Below, one piece after another: positions 44,689 to 53,879 of a stretch of 64,000 nucleotides of DNA. The translations under genes and the position numbers were made by a program. The notes beneath the pieces are model-generated. The model searched no databases. It was not told the DNA's origin and worked only from the letters and a program-made list of their open reading frames with translations. The number at the start of each line of letters is the position of its first letter. The stretch's first letter is position 1. Origin of the DNA: Rhodanobacter sp. (GTDB taxonomy: Bacteria; Pseudomonadota; Gammaproteobacteria; Xanthomonadales; Rhodanobacteraceae); contig SCRM01000010.1 in assembly GCA_004298045.1 (NCBI GenBank), forward strand, positions 372,001 through 436,000, in the 5' to 3' direction.

Positions 44689-47450
44689 AATCACGCCGCG
44701 CCATGCTTCGCCAGTTAAGCGGGCGCCGTACAGCGCTCGCTCTGGCATGCGGCATGGCGTTGGCCACCGCCATGGGGTGGCCGTACCCCGCATGGGCGGC
44801 GACCGCCGACGCAGGTGCATCATCCGCCGTTGACGCCGCCGGTGGCGGCTACGCCAATTTCGACCGCAGCATGCTGGCCGGGGCCGGGCACGGCACTGCC
44901 GATCTCTCGCGCTTCGAGCATGGCAACCCCGTGCTACCTGGCATCTACAACCTCGATGTCTACCTCAACGGCAGCTGGGTGGGCCGCCTGGACGTGCGCT
45001 TCGCCGCACCATCGGTCGATGCCAATGCCCTGCCCTGCGCCAGCACCGAACTGCTCGACCGCGTGGGCCTGGCGCCGGCAAAAGCCGATGCTGCGGCAGC
45101 CGCGAAACTGTCGTCCCCGTCGGACTGCGTGGTCCTGGGCGACCTGATCCCCGGCGCCACGTTGTCCTTCGACATGCCCGACTTGCGCATGGACGCTACC
45201 GTGCCGCAGGCGTACATGCACCTGCGGCCGCGCGGCTGGGTCAACCCGGCCTCCTGGGATGCCGGCGTGCCCGCGTTCCTGCTCAACTACAACCTCAACA
45301 GCTACCACACCAGCAACCGCGGACAGAACCAGACCAGCACCTATCTGGGCTTGCGTTCCGGCTTCAATATCGGCCTCTGGCAGTTCCGGCAGAACAGCAC
45401 CGCTACCTGGCAGTCGGGCGTCGTCGGCCAACCAAGCCAGCATCACTGGCACAACATCAATGCCTATGTACAGCGCGCGCTGCCGAAGTTGGGCGCCGTG
45501 CTGAGCCTGGGCGACAGCTACACCGACGGCGCGGTGTTCGACAGCTATGGCATCCGCGGCGTGCAGCTGGGCACCGACGACCGCATGCTGCCGCAGTCGC
45601 TGCGCGGTTACGCGCCCGTGGTCCGCGGCACGGCCTATACCAACGCCAAGGTCGTGGTGACCCAGAACGGCGTGCAGATCTACCAGACCACGGTCGCACC
45701 CGGTCCGTTCGTCATCGATGACCTCTACCCCACCGGGTACGGCGGCAACCTGGTCGTGACTGTGACCGAGGCCGACGGCCGCCAGCGCAGCTATACCGTG
45801 CCGTATGCCGCAGTGGCACAGCTGATGCGCCCCGGCGTCACCCGCTTCGACATCGCCGCCGGCCAACTGCGCGACACGGTGCTGCGGGACAACTCCAATG
45901 TGGTCCAGGCCGCGGTGCAGCACGGCTTCGGCAACCGCCTCACCGGCTACGCGGGCGTGCAGGGTTCGGAAGGCTACGCGGCGGCGCTGGTCGGCAGCGC
46001 GTTCAACACGCGTTTCGGCGCGCTGGCGCTGGACATCACCCAGGCCCACACGAGCATCCCCGGCCATGGCAGCTACGACGGCCAGAGCTTCCGCGTGACC
46101 TACAGCAAGATCATCCCGGAAACCGAAACCTCGCTGAGCGTCGCCGCCGACCGCTACTCCACCGGCGGCTTCCTGAGCCTGGGCGACGCCGAGGCCGCAC
46201 GCGACTACGCCAGGCGCGGCATGAACGCCCTGCAATACCAGCCGTCCAGCGTGCAGACCATCGACGGCCTGCCAGCACAGAGCCTGCTCACCCCGGCCCA
46301 GCTCGCGGCGCTGAGCGGCAGCCTCTACAACAACCGCCCCTACACCGCGCGCGGCCTGGTGCAGCAGCGCAACCGCTTCACCCTGACGCTCAACCAGCAA
46401 CTGGGGCGCAACGGCGGCTCGCTGTACGCCAACGCCTCGATCAACGACTACTGGAACCGCGACGGCAGCGACACGCAGTTCCAGGTCGGCTACAACAGCC
46501 ACGTCGGGCGCCTGACCTACGGGGTTTCCGTCAGTCGCGGGCGCACGGCGCTCGGCGGCTACGACAACCAGGTCGCCTTCAACGCCAGCCTGCCACTGGG
46601 CAACACGCCGCATGCACCGAGCATGTCGTTCAACCTCGACCACGGCACCGGCAACAGCACGCAGGAACAGGCCACCATCAACGGCACGCTGGGCCAGTGG
46701 AGCCAGTTCAACTATGGCGCCACCGCCTCGCATGGCGGCAACGGCATCGGCAACGCTTACAGCGCGAACGGCGGCTACAACAGCCCCTATGCCACATTCA
46801 ACGCCAGCGTCGGCAACGGCAGCGGCTACTCGCAGGCATCCTTCGGCGCCAGCGGCGCGGTGGTCGCGCACGCGGGCGGCATCACCTTCGGCCAGTCGAC
46901 CGGCGACACGGTCGCCATCGTGCATGCACCAGGCGCCGCGGGCGCGCACATCCTCAGCGCACCGGGCCTGAGCGTGGGCCGCTCCGGCTACGCGCTGGTG
47001 CCGTACCTGGCCCCATACCAGCTCGACACCATCCGGATCGACCCGCAGGGGCTGCCGCTGGGTGTGCAGATGGATGCCACCAGCGCGCAGGTGGCACCGT
47101 ATGCCGGCGCCGTGGTGATGGTGGACTTCAAGAGCAAGGCCGGTCGGGCGCTGGTTGCGCTCATCCGCATGCCCGACGGCCAGCCTGCGCCCTTCGGCGC
47201 GCAGGTGTTCAACGCTCAAAACGAACCGCTGGGCGTCGTCGGGCAGGCTGGCCTGTCGCTGCTGCGCGGCGTCGGCGCGAGCGGCAAGCTCAACGTGCAG
47301 TGGGACGACGAGCAAGGCGCGGCGCATGCCTGCGCATTCCAATACGCCCTGCCCAGGACCGGCAAGCCCGAGGCGGTGTACCGGCAGATCCAGGCCACGT
47401 GCGTCGCGGGCAATGCCGCGACACAACCGCAGGAGAAAGGTGGAACATGA
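44685..47450 (+). CDS. outer-membrane fimbrial usher
   Basis: A 921-residue usher. The signal peptide ends about residue 38; the periplasmic N-domain has 'GIYNLDVYLNGSWVGRLDV' near 86-104; the about 24-strand barrel with plug covers about 170-720, and C-terminal domains follow with 'FGAQVFNAQNEPLGVVG' typical of CTD1. It threads folded pilins outward. The start is GTG 44685, overlapping the chaperone stop; ATG 44703 would remove six residues and is possible. The segment between 470 and 560, with a 'QYQPSSVQTIDG' stretch, is not one I can place in the usual barrel pattern. Confidence 0.95.
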   Translation: MKSRRAMLRQLSGRRTALALACGMALATAMGWPYPAWAATADAGASSAVDAAGGGYANFDRSMLAGAGHGTADLSRFEHGNPVLPGIYNLDVYLNGSWVGRLDVRFAAPSVDANALPCASTELLDRVGLAPAKADAAAAAKLSSPSDCVVLGDLIPGATLSFDMPDLRMDATVPQAYMHLRPRGWVNPASWDAGVPAFLLNYNLNSYHTSNRGQNQTSTYLGLRSGFNIGLWQFRQNSTATWQSGVVGQPSQHHWHNINAYVQRALPKLGAVLSLGDSYTDGAVFDSYGIRGVQLGTDDRMLPQSLRGYAPVVRGTAYTNAKVVVTQNGVQIYQTTVAPGPFVIDDLYPTGYGGNLVVTVTEADGRQRSYTVPYAAVAQLMRPGVTRFDIAAGQLRDTVLRDNSNVVQAAVQHGFGNRLTGYAGVQGSEGYAAALVGSAFNTRFGALALDITQAHTSIPGHGSYDGQSFRVTYSKIIPETETSLSVAADRYSTGGFLSLGDAEAARDYARRGMNALQYQPSSVQTIDGLPAQSLLTPAQLAALSGSLYNNRPYTARGLVQQRNRFTLTLNQQLGRNGGSLYANASINDYWNRDGSDTQFQVGYNSHVGRLTYGVSVSRGRTALGGYDNQVAFNASLPLGNTPHAPSMSFNLDHGTGNSTQEQATINGTLGQWSQFNYGATASHGGNGIGNAYSANGGYNSPYATFNASVGNGSGYSQASFGASGAVVAHAGGITFGQSTGDTVAIVHAPGAAGAHILSAPGLSVGRSGYALVPYLAPYQLDTIRIDPQGLPLGVQMDATSAQVAPYAGAVVMVDFKSKAGRALVALIRMPDGQPAPFGAQVFNAQNEPLGVVGQAGLSLLRGVGASGKLNVQWDDEQGAAHACAFQYALPRTGKPEAVYRQIQATCVAGNAATQPQEKGGT

Positions 47451-48526
47451 CCTTCAGTGCAACCATCGGCGCGTCGGCTCTGCACCATGTATCCCGCCTC
47501 GCGGGAGGACCACGGTTCGCGACCGCCACTGTCCGGACGGAACGCGCGGCTCGTGGGCCATGGTTGCTGGCGCTGCTGGCCTTGGTTGCGCTGGCCTTGT
47601 CCGGCCGCGCCCACGCCGATTGTTCTTACACCAACAATCCGGGCACCGTGACGTTCACTCCGCCCGGCGGCAAGATCGTACTGTCGAACACCGGTGCCGG
47701 CATAGGCACCGTCCTGTGGACGTCGGCGCAAGCCACCCCTGCGAACTACCCCGTCCTCGACTGCTCGGGCGCCACCAACAATGGCATCGTGAGCAATTAC
47801 GGCCCGCCGACGGGTGGCGATCAAGCCCTCTTTCCCACCAATCTTCCGTGGTTGTCCTTCCGGATCCTGCACCCGGATTCATCCAATCTCTTGTCGGCCT
47901 ACCCGAACAATGCATCCGTGCCGACGGGAAGGATTCGGTTCAGCGTGGCCTCTGCCTTGCAGCTGGTGGTGACAGGCACCATTCCCCAGGGTCAGCAAGG
48001 CAGCACGCAGCAAATGGTGATACCGGCCGGACAGCTCGCGCAGTGGAACGTGGACATGTTCGGCAGCAGCAATCCTGTCGAGATCTTCAACATCACCAAC
48101 ATCACCTTCGTCATCCCCACCTGCACGGCGGCTGTCGACCCCACCGTGGTGACGTTGCCCCCGGTGCCCGCCACCGCTTTTGCCCGCAAGGGCACCACCG
48201 CAGGCCAGCTGCCCTTCCAGGTGCAACTGAACTGCGTCGCCGGCGCCAACCTCCGCATCACCTTGAGCACAACCAGCGCTTACAGCAACACGCTCGGCGT
48301 GATCAACAACACCGCAGGCGCGGGATACGCGACGAACGCGGGCGTGCAGATCCTTCAATCGGACGGCGCCACTCCCGTCAAATTCGGTACCGCAATCTCC
48401 GAGGGCGCCACCCAGACAGGCACCATGAACCTGCCCTTTTTTGCGCGCTATTACCAAACCTCCAATCGCGGCGTGACAGCCGGCCAGGTCAGTGCCACCG
48501 CCACCTATACACTGACCTATCAATAG
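47447..48526 (+). CDS. fimbrial tip protein/adhesin
   Basis: A 359-residue two-domain fimbrial protein. An unusually long N-terminus (57 residues) ends in a signal-peptide core 'LLALLALVALALSGRAHA' and cleavage before 'DCSY'. An about 150-residue N-terminal domain would be the receptor-binding part; the C-terminal domain (about 225-359) is pilin-like, with cysteines in 'VIPTCTA' and 'LNCVAG', and ends 'ATYTLTYQ', matching the major pilin end. The ATG overlaps the usher stop. No binding specificity can be read. Confidence 0.9.
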   Translation: MTFSATIGASALHHVSRLAGGPRFATATVRTERAARGPWLLALLALVALALSGRAHADCSYTNNPGTVTFTPPGGKIVLSNTGAGIGTVLWTSAQATPANYPVLDCSGATNNGIVSNYGPPTGGDQALFPTNLPWLSFRILHPDSSNLLSAYPNNASVPTGRIRFSVASALQLVVTGTIPQGQQGSTQQMVIPAGQLAQWNVDMFGSSNPVEIFNITNITFVIPTCTAAVDPTVVTLPPVPATAFARKGTTAGQLPFQVQLNCVAGANLRITLSTTSAYSNTLGVINNTAGAGYATNAGVQILQSDGATPVKFGTAISEGATQTGTMNLPFFARYYQTSNRGVTAGQVSATATYTLTYQ

Positions 48527-48572
48527 GCCCACGGCAGGTTCCGGCGCATCGGCGCGAGCCCAAACCGCGCTT

Positions 48573-48926
48573 CTATTCGTAGGTCCGGGTCACCATCTGC
48601 GTGGTGGTAGCGTGCGCGGCGACGCGATAGCCGACGAAGTACTGCAGCAACGGGCTACCCGCGGCAGCCACATTGTCCATGCGCTGCATCGAGAACACAT
48701 AAACCGGGGTATCGACGACGCCGTACCCTCGGGACTGGCCACCACAGGCATAGAGGTGACCGGTCCGCGGGTTGCCCATCGCCAGCGCCGCAGTCTCGGC
48801 TTGTGCCACACAAGTCGGCACCAGGACGGCACCGCTGAAACTGATCCGCCCGCTGCTCGCCGCCCACGCGCTCGACGTTGCCAGCGCCATGAGCGAAACA
48901 ATTATCCAGCGATACCGGGTGCGCAC
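48573..48926 (-). CDS. short secreted pilin-like protein on the opposite strand
   Basis: A 117-residue protein with a clear signal peptide (1-23, '...ATSSAWAAS') and then 'GRISFSGAVLVPTCVAQ', the standard start of chaperone-usher pilins with the first cysteine; a second cysteine is in 'LYACGGQ'. The end 'LLQYFVGYRVAAHATTTQM' plus 'VTRTYE' resembles a pilin C-terminus, but the middle is about 65 residues shorter than in the major pilin. The start is GTG 48926 with GAGGTGG upstream. It may be a minor subunit, a terminator of fibre growth, or a decaying pilin gene. It faces the operon tail-to-tail. Confidence 0.68.
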   Translation of the reverse strand: MRTRYRWIIVSLMALATSSAWAASSGRISFSGAVLVPTCVAQAETAALAMGNPRTGHLYACGGQSRGYGVVDTPVYVFSMQRMDNVAAAGSPLLQYFVGYRVAAHATTTQMVTRTYE

Positions 48927-49180
48927 GATCCACCTCGCTCGGCACGCGAGAAACTGCGTGTCCTATGAGAGCTGTCGACACCTTCCCCAATGACTTGACG
49001 GTATGCGTCCGCCTCCCTTCCCGAAGTGAGAAGTCCATCACGCTTTGGCCGCGCCTGGCTTCTGCCTGTCGTTTAGCGAACTGGGAGTGAATACGGTGTC
49101 TGCGCGCGTGGCGGGTTTATCGACGAGGCGGCAACAATCTGTACCGCCCCGACGGGATCACACGGCCGCCGCGGCCATGC

Positions 49181-49927
49181 TCAGCGCGAGCTGACGTACT
49201 TTTCGCGACGGACCTGGCCGATCGGCAGGCCGTATGCCTTGAGCGCGGCATACGCGGCGTCGACCATGGCGGGGTTGCCGCACAGGTAGGCGATATCCCG
49301 CTCGGCACTGGGTTGCAGTTCGGCGAGCAGATCCTGCACGTGGCCGGCGTGGTCGCCGGGGTGCGGCACGGCGCGCGGGGCGCGGCTCAGGCAGGCATGG
49401 AAATGGAAGTTCGGGTGGCTGGCGGCGAAGGCTTCGAACTCGTCGGCATAGAGCAGCTCCGCCTCGTTGCGCGCGCCGTACAGCAGCACGGCTTCGCGAT
49501 TGGTGTCGGCGAGAATGCGGTCGAGCTGCGGCAGCATCGCGCGGTAGGGCGCAATACCGGTGCCGGTGGCGATCAGGAGATAACGCGGCTGTGCATCGTT
49601 CGGCAGCAGGCAAAAGCGCCCGTTGGGGCCGCTGGCGTCGATCACGCTGCCGGTTTCCAGCTCGGCAAACAGCTTGGTCGCCGCACCGCCATTGACATAG
49701 CTCACCACCAGCTCGACGCGCACCACCGGCGCGCTGCCGTCGCCTACGCTGGCGATCGAGTAACTGCGCTTGGCCGGCGCGCCATCCGGGTAGGCAAAAT
49801 GCACCTGCAGGAACTGCCCCGGCTTGAACGCCAGCGGCGCGCCATCGGCCCGCTCGAACGCAAGGTGCCGCACGCTCGGCGCCAGCATGCGGCTGTCGAC
49901 GAGGCGTAGCTGAAAGGTTTCGGCCAT
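49181..49927 (-). CDS. fpr: ferredoxin/flavodoxin-NADP+ reductase
   Basis: A 248-residue FAD enzyme. The FAD motif is 'RSYSIAS', the NADP site 'ATGTGIAPYRAMLP', and 'YLCGNPAMVDA' is the conserved Cys-Gly loop; it ends 'REKYVSSR'. Length and motifs fit bacterial subclass I/II Fpr, used in redox balance and for Fe-S or biotin enzymes. The start is ATG 49927. The divergent ABC operon starts 94 bases away. Confidence 0.92.
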   Translation of the reverse strand: MAETFQLRLVDSRMLAPSVRHLAFERADGAPLAFKPGQFLQVHFAYPDGAPAKRSYSIASVGDGSAPVVRVELVVSYVNGGAATKLFAELETGSVIDASGPNGRFCLLPNDAQPRYLLIATGTGIAPYRAMLPQLDRILADTNREAVLLYGARNEAELLYADEFEAFAASHPNFHFHACLSRAPRAVPHPGDHAGHVQDLLAELQPSAERDIAYLCGNPAMVDAAYAALKAYGLPIGQVRREKYVSSR

Positions 49928-49987
49928 GGGTGGTTCCGGGAAACGATGCGTGCGTCCGGTGGAGCCGGCCGCGTGGGGTTGACTGGC

Positions 49988-49993
49988 TATAAT
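49988..49993 (+). promoter_or_regulatory. consensus -10 element for the YadGH-type ABC operon
   Basis: A perfect TATAAT in the context TGGCTATAATAAG lies 27 bases before the ATPase ATG at 50021. A TG dinucleotide just upstream resembles an extended -10, and no good -35 is visible. Confidence 0.55.
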
Positions 49994-50020
49994 AAGCGGC
50001 TTGTTTCCTGACATGCAGCC

Positions 50021-50980
50021 ATGAGCCCGGTTCCCGCCCTCGTCGTCGACAATTTGCGCAAGACCTACGAGGGCGGCGTCGAAGCGCTCAAGGGTGTCAG
50101 CTTTCGCGTGGAGCAGGGCGATTTCTTCGCGCTCCTGGGGCCGAACGGCGCCGGCAAATCCACCTTGATCGGCATCCTGTCCTCGCTGGTCAACGCCTCC
50201 GGCGGCGATGCGCACATCTTCGGTGTGTCGGTCCGAAAGCAGCGCAACGCGGCGATGCGGCTGATCGGACTGGTGCCGCAGGAGCTCAACTTCAACCAGT
50301 TCGAGAAGCCGTTCGACATCTGCGTGAACGAGGCCGGGTTCTACGGCATTCCGCGCGCGGTTGCCATCGAACGCGCCGAAAAATACCTCGCCACGATGAG
50401 CCTGTCGGACAAGGCGCACGAGCAGGCGCGCCGGCTGTCGGGCGGCATGAAGCGGCGGCTGATGATCGCGCGGGCGATGATGAACGAGCCCAAGCTGTTG
50501 ATCCTCGACGAGCCCACCGCGGGCGTCGACATCGAGATCCGCCGCTCGATGTGGCAGTTCATCGACGGCATCAACGCCGCCGGCACCACGGTCATTCTCA
50601 CCACGCATTACCTGGAGGAGGCCGAGCAGCTCTGCCGCAACATCGCCATCATCGACCACGGCACCATCGTGGAAAACACCTCGATGCGCAGCCTGCTGGC
50701 GAAGCTCGATATCGAAACCTTCGTGCTCGACATCGCCGCGCCGGTGGCCACGCTGCCCGCGATCGACGGCTGCACCCTGCGCCGCAGGGACGAGCGCCGG
50801 CTGGAGGTCACTCTGCCCCGCACGCAAAACATCAATGCCCTGTTTGCCGCGCTCTCCGCGCACGGCATCACCGTCATCTCCATGCGCAACAAGACCAACC
50901 GGCTGGAGGAGCTGTTCGTGCGCGTGGTGGAGCACGGGCGCGACGACGCCCCGCGCGCCACCGCGGAGGCCGGCGCATGA
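50021..50980 (+). CDS. ABC transporter ATP-binding protein, YadG/DrrA type
   Basis: A 319-residue ATPase with Walker A 'GPNGAGKS' near residues 41-48, signature 'LSGGMKRRL', Walker B 'LLILDEPTAGVD' and 'LTTHYLEEAEQLC' (switch His). The LSGGMKRR signature and the about 90-residue C-terminal extension are typical of the DrrA/NodI/YadG ABC-2 exporters. It overlaps the permease ATG by four bases, so the two form one system. Confidence 0.92.
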   Translation: MSPVPALVVDNLRKTYEGGVEALKGVSFRVEQGDFFALLGPNGAGKSTLIGILSSLVNASGGDAHIFGVSVRKQRNAAMRLIGLVPQELNFNQFEKPFDICVNEAGFYGIPRAVAIERAEKYLATMSLSDKAHEQARRLSGGMKRRLMIARAMMNEPKLLILDEPTAGVDIEIRRSMWQFIDGINAAGTTVILTTHYLEEAEQLCRNIAIIDHGTIVENTSMRSLLAKLDIETFVLDIAAPVATLPAIDGCTLRRRDERRLEVTLPRTQNINALFAALSAHGITVISMRNKTNRLEELFVRVVEHGRDDAPRATAEAGA

Positions 50981-51756
50981 GCCAGTCATCGGCCAACCTG
51001 ATTGCGCTCAAGACCGTCGTGCACCGCGAAATCATGCGCATCCTGCGCATCTGGACGCAGACGCTGATCCCGCCTGCCATCACGATGACGCTGTATTTCG
51101 TCATCTTCGGCACCCTGATCGGCAGCCGCATCGGCTCGATCTCCGGCCACTTCACCTACATGCAGTTCATCGTGCCGGGCCTGGTGATGATGGCGATCAT
51201 CACCAACAGCTACGGCAACATCACCAGCTCGTTTTTTGGCGCCAAGTTCGGCCGCTACGTGGAAGAGATGCTGGTGTCGCCGATGCCCGCCTGGGTGATG
51301 CTCACCGGCTATGTGCTCGGCGCCACCGTGCGCGGGCTGGCGGTCGGCGTGATCGTGCTCGGCATCGCGCTGTTCTTCACCTCGCTCGACATCCAGCATC
51401 CGCTGATCACCGCCGGCTCGGTCGTGCTTGGCGCGGTGATCTTTTCGCTCGCCGGTTTCATCAACGCGGTTTTCGCGAAAAAGTTCGACGACATCGCGCT
51501 GGTGCCCACTTTCATCCTTACCCCGCTCACCTATCTGGGCGGCGTGTTCTACTCGATCAACATGCTCGGCGAGCCGTGGCGCACGCTGTCCAAGGCCAAC
51601 CCGATCCTGTACATGGTCAACGCGTTCCGCTACGGCGTGCTCGGCATCAGCGACGTCAACGTGGCATGGTCATTCGTGGTGATGATCGGCTTTGTCGTGC
51701 TGCTCGGCGGCTTCTCGCTGTGGGTGCTCAAGCGCGGCATCGGGCTGCGGTCGTAG
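50977..51756 (+). CDS. ABC-2 type transporter permease, YadH-like
   Basis: A 259-residue membrane protein with six helices: about 30-50, 65-85, 110-135, 145-165, 175-195 and 230-252. 'NITSSFFGAKFGRYVEEML' and 'TFILTPLTYLGGVFYSI' are ABC-2 family signatures. It pairs with the preceding ATPase; enterobacterial YadGH has no well-defined substrate, so an export function is inferred only. Confidence 0.9.
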   Translation: MSQSSANLIALKTVVHREIMRILRIWTQTLIPPAITMTLYFVIFGTLIGSRIGSISGHFTYMQFIVPGLVMMAIITNSYGNITSSFFGAKFGRYVEEMLVSPMPAWVMLTGYVLGATVRGLAVGVIVLGIALFFTSLDIQHPLITAGSVVLGAVIFSLAGFINAVFAKKFDDIALVPTFILTPLTYLGGVFYSINMLGEPWRTLSKANPILYMVNAFRYGVLGISDVNVAWSFVVMIGFVVLLGGFSLWVLKRGIGLRS

Positions 51757-51818
51757 GCCCCACAAGCGGGGTCAGGTTCACTTCCCGATAGCCCGTGCCA
51801 TCACGTGCACGGTCGCGT

Positions 51819-53210
51819 TCACAACAGCCAGTTGACCAGCCGGTCCAGCCGCACGCGGCTCATCCGCCGCAGCAGCTTGCGCACTTCCGGCGGGTATTGG
51901 CGCTGGCTCTGCAGCGCACGGTAATCGGCGATGCGCGTGGCATGCCGGCGCAGCGCGATCCACTCGGCCTCGTGCATCGCCCGCAGGCGATGCTCCGGGT
52001 CGCGCAACAACAGGCCGTTTTCCAGATCGAGCGCCCACGCGCGCGGATTCAGGTTGTGCCCGGTGATGAGCGCCGCGTGGTCGTCCACCAGCACACCCTT
52101 CAGGTGGTAGGTGTTGTCGCCGTCGCGCCACAGCCACAGGTTCAACTGCTCGCTGGCGATCTGGCGCGCATGCGCGCGCGCAAAGCGGCGCAGATTGTTT
52201 TCGTACAGGTACGGCAGCACGCCGATGGTGGTGAACGGCCGCTCCGGCGGGATGTAGAAATCGTTCGCGGTCTTGTCGCCGACCATGATGTCGATCCGGC
52301 AGCCGCGCCGCAGCGCATGCCCCACCGCGGCGCGCACCGGGCGCGGCAGATTGAAATACGGCGTCAGCAGCACCACCCGCTCGCGTGCCGAGGCGATGAG
52401 ATCCAGCACCACGGCGTTCAACGCATTGTCATGCCGGCCGAGCCCGACCAGCGGCGTCACCACCACCTCGCCGGCGCGCGGCGCCGTATCGGGTGCCGTG
52501 TAGTTCGCGCCCTGCAGGCCCTGGCGCAAATCACGGATCGCACCCAGCAGGCTGCGCGTGGTCGGCATGGCATCGGTACCGAACCGGGTCACCGCCGCGC
52601 TGTCGGCAAAATGCTCGGCGGCAAAGGCGGCCAGCGCATCGGCCAAGGCACGATCGCGCAGCAGGTGGTAGCGGTCGAGCCGGTAACGCCCATGGCGGGC
52701 CAGGTACACATCGTTCAAGCTGGCGCCGGTGTAGAGCACCGCGTCGTCGATCACCCAGCCTTTCAAATGCAGCACGCCGAGCAGCTCGCGGCTCTGCACC
52801 GGCACGCCGCGGATCACCACGCCATCGCCCAGCCGCTGCGCGTACTCGCGGTACATCCCGGCGTTGCCCTCGGCGCGCTTGTCACCGATCAACCCGCGCC
52901 GTGCGCGGTGCCAGTCGACGTACACCGAGATGGCCAGCCCCGGTCGCCGCGCCTTGGCCGCGTACAACGCCTCCAGCACCTCGCGCCCGCCGTCGTCGTC
53001 CTGCAGGTATAGCGCCACGATCACGATGCGCCGCTGCGCGGCGGCAATCATCGACAGCAGGGTTTGGCGCATCGCCGCTGGATCGGGCAAGGCCGTGATC
53101 GCACCCGCCGGCAGCGCAAACCCCGGCAGCGCCGCCAACCGCGCCGCACCGCGCCGGCGCGGCAACCACCGCCGGGCCAACCGCCCCGGCGCACTCAACA
53201 GACTGTTCAT
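51819..53210 (-). CDS. pssA: CDP-diacylglycerol-serine O-phosphatidyltransferase, PLD-type
   Basis: A 463-residue phospholipase-D-superfamily protein, the length of E. coli PssA (451). The two HKD motifs are 'HLKGWVIDDAVLYTGASLN' near 155-173 and 'HLKGVLVDDHAALITGHNLN' near 376-395. 'EGNAGMYREYA' and 'PRAWALDLENGLLL' are further PssA-type sequences. The enzyme makes phosphatidylserine, precursor of phosphatidylethanolamine. The start is ATG 53210 ('MNSLLSAPGRL'). A cardiolipin synthase is less likely because of the lack of N-terminal membrane helices. Confidence 0.9.
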   Translation of the reverse strand: MNSLLSAPGRLARRWLPRRRGAARLAALPGFALPAGAITALPDPAAMRQTLLSMIAAAQRRIVIVALYLQDDDGGREVLEALYAAKARRPGLAISVYVDWHRARRGLIGDKRAEGNAGMYREYAQRLGDGVVIRGVPVQSRELLGVLHLKGWVIDDAVLYTGASLNDVYLARHGRYRLDRYHLLRDRALADALAAFAAEHFADSAAVTRFGTDAMPTTRSLLGAIRDLRQGLQGANYTAPDTAPRAGEVVVTPLVGLGRHDNALNAVVLDLIASARERVVLLTPYFNLPRPVRAAVGHALRRGCRIDIMVGDKTANDFYIPPERPFTTIGVLPYLYENNLRRFARAHARQIASEQLNLWLWRDGDNTYHLKGVLVDDHAALITGHNLNPRAWALDLENGLLLRDPEHRLRAMHEAEWIALRRHATRIADYRALQSQRQYPPEVRKLLRRMSRVRLDRLVNWLL

Positions 53211-53301
53211 GGGGACGCATGATCGCAAAAGGGGACCGGGGTTGCCTACCGGGCACGCGTGTTGCCGGTGCGCCCGAGTGATGGGTGCATGCGTCAACCA
53301 C

Positions 53302-53330
53302 TTGACTGCACGATACGCTGTATATACGAA
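53302..53330 (+). promoter_or_regulatory. brnTA promoter with palindromic operator
   Basis: TTGACT (53302-53307) is followed by an A+T-rich TATATACGAA; within it GTATATAC (53320-53327) is a perfect eight-base palindrome in the -10 region. The brnT ATG is only about ten bases further, so the transcript has a very short leader. Antitoxin BrnA is a ribbon-helix-helix repressor of its own promoter, so the palindrome is a likely operator. Confidence 0.6.
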
Positions 53331-53335
53331 ACGTC

Positions 53336-53611
53336 ATGGCGTTCACTTGGTCAAAAGCCGAATGCACCACGAACCTGAAAACACACGGGCTCGACTTTGC
53401 CGACGCACCGCGCGTGTTCGAGGGTCTGACGTTCACCTATGAAGATGACCGCTTCGCATACGGCGAGCAGCGCTTCGTCACCTTGGGCTTGCTCGCGGGT
53501 ATCCCCGTATCCAACGTCCACACCGAGACCCCATATGAAATCCGCATCATCTCGTTCCGCAAAGCCAGGCAACGCGAAGCACACCTCTACTTCGCGCAAG
53601 TCCAAGACTGA
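53336..53611 (+). CDS. brnT: BrnT-family toxin
   Basis: A 91-residue toxin of the RelE-like fold, an mRNA-cleaving ribonuclease in Brucella. Family features: 'FTWSKAECTTNLKTHGLDF' (3-21), 'FEGLTFTYEDDRF', 'GEQRFVTLGL', and 'RIISFRKARQREAHLY' near 70-85 with the conserved Arg and Glu/Tyr residues. No ribosome site is visible, consistent with a very short leader. The brnA start lies 77 bases before the brnT stop. Confidence 0.9.
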   Translation: MAFTWSKAECTTNLKTHGLDFADAPRVFEGLTFTYEDDRFAYGEQRFVTLGLLAGIPVSNVHTETPYEIRIISFRKARQREAHLYFAQVQD

Positions 53612-53852
53612 TTGGGCCAAGCTTCAGGCCGAGGCACCGGGCAAGCCCGTCCCCGAACACCCTGAGGCAGACATCCGGCACATCGTCCGCAGCGTGGTGC
53701 GTCACGGTCTGCAGCCAAGGGCGACCAAGACCGCCGTCTCCCTGCGGGTCGACGAGGACGTCATCGAATGGTTCAAGGCACAAGGGCCGGGCTACCAGAC
53801 CCGCATCAACGCCGTGCTTCGCGCGTTTCGGGACGCGTCAGCGGTTCGATAG
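53535..53852 (+). CDS. brnA: BrnA-family antitoxin
   Basis: A 105-residue antitoxin. Residues 20-40 ('SRKSKTDWAKLQAEA') and the C-terminal ribbon-helix-helix ('KTAVSLRVDEDVIEWFKAQ' near 66-84, then 'GYQTRINAVLRAF') are the family signature. It neutralises BrnT and represses the pair. The chosen ATG at 53535 has GAGA upstream and gives a 77-base overlap with brnT, which is long for this family. The gene ends 27 bases before the convergent uppP stop. Confidence 0.9.
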   Translation: MKSASSRSAKPGNAKHTSTSRKSKTDWAKLQAEAPGKPVPEHPEADIRHIVRSVVRHGLQPRATKTAVSLRVDEDVIEWFKAQGPGYQTRINAVLRAFRDASAVR

Positions 53853-53879
53853 GTGAACCTGGCCCTGTCCTGGATTCGC

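Noticed and set aside
44934-47426. Open frame of 830 codons antisense to the usher
   Set aside because: Shadow frame in GC-rich DNA; the plus-strand usher is complete and recognisable.
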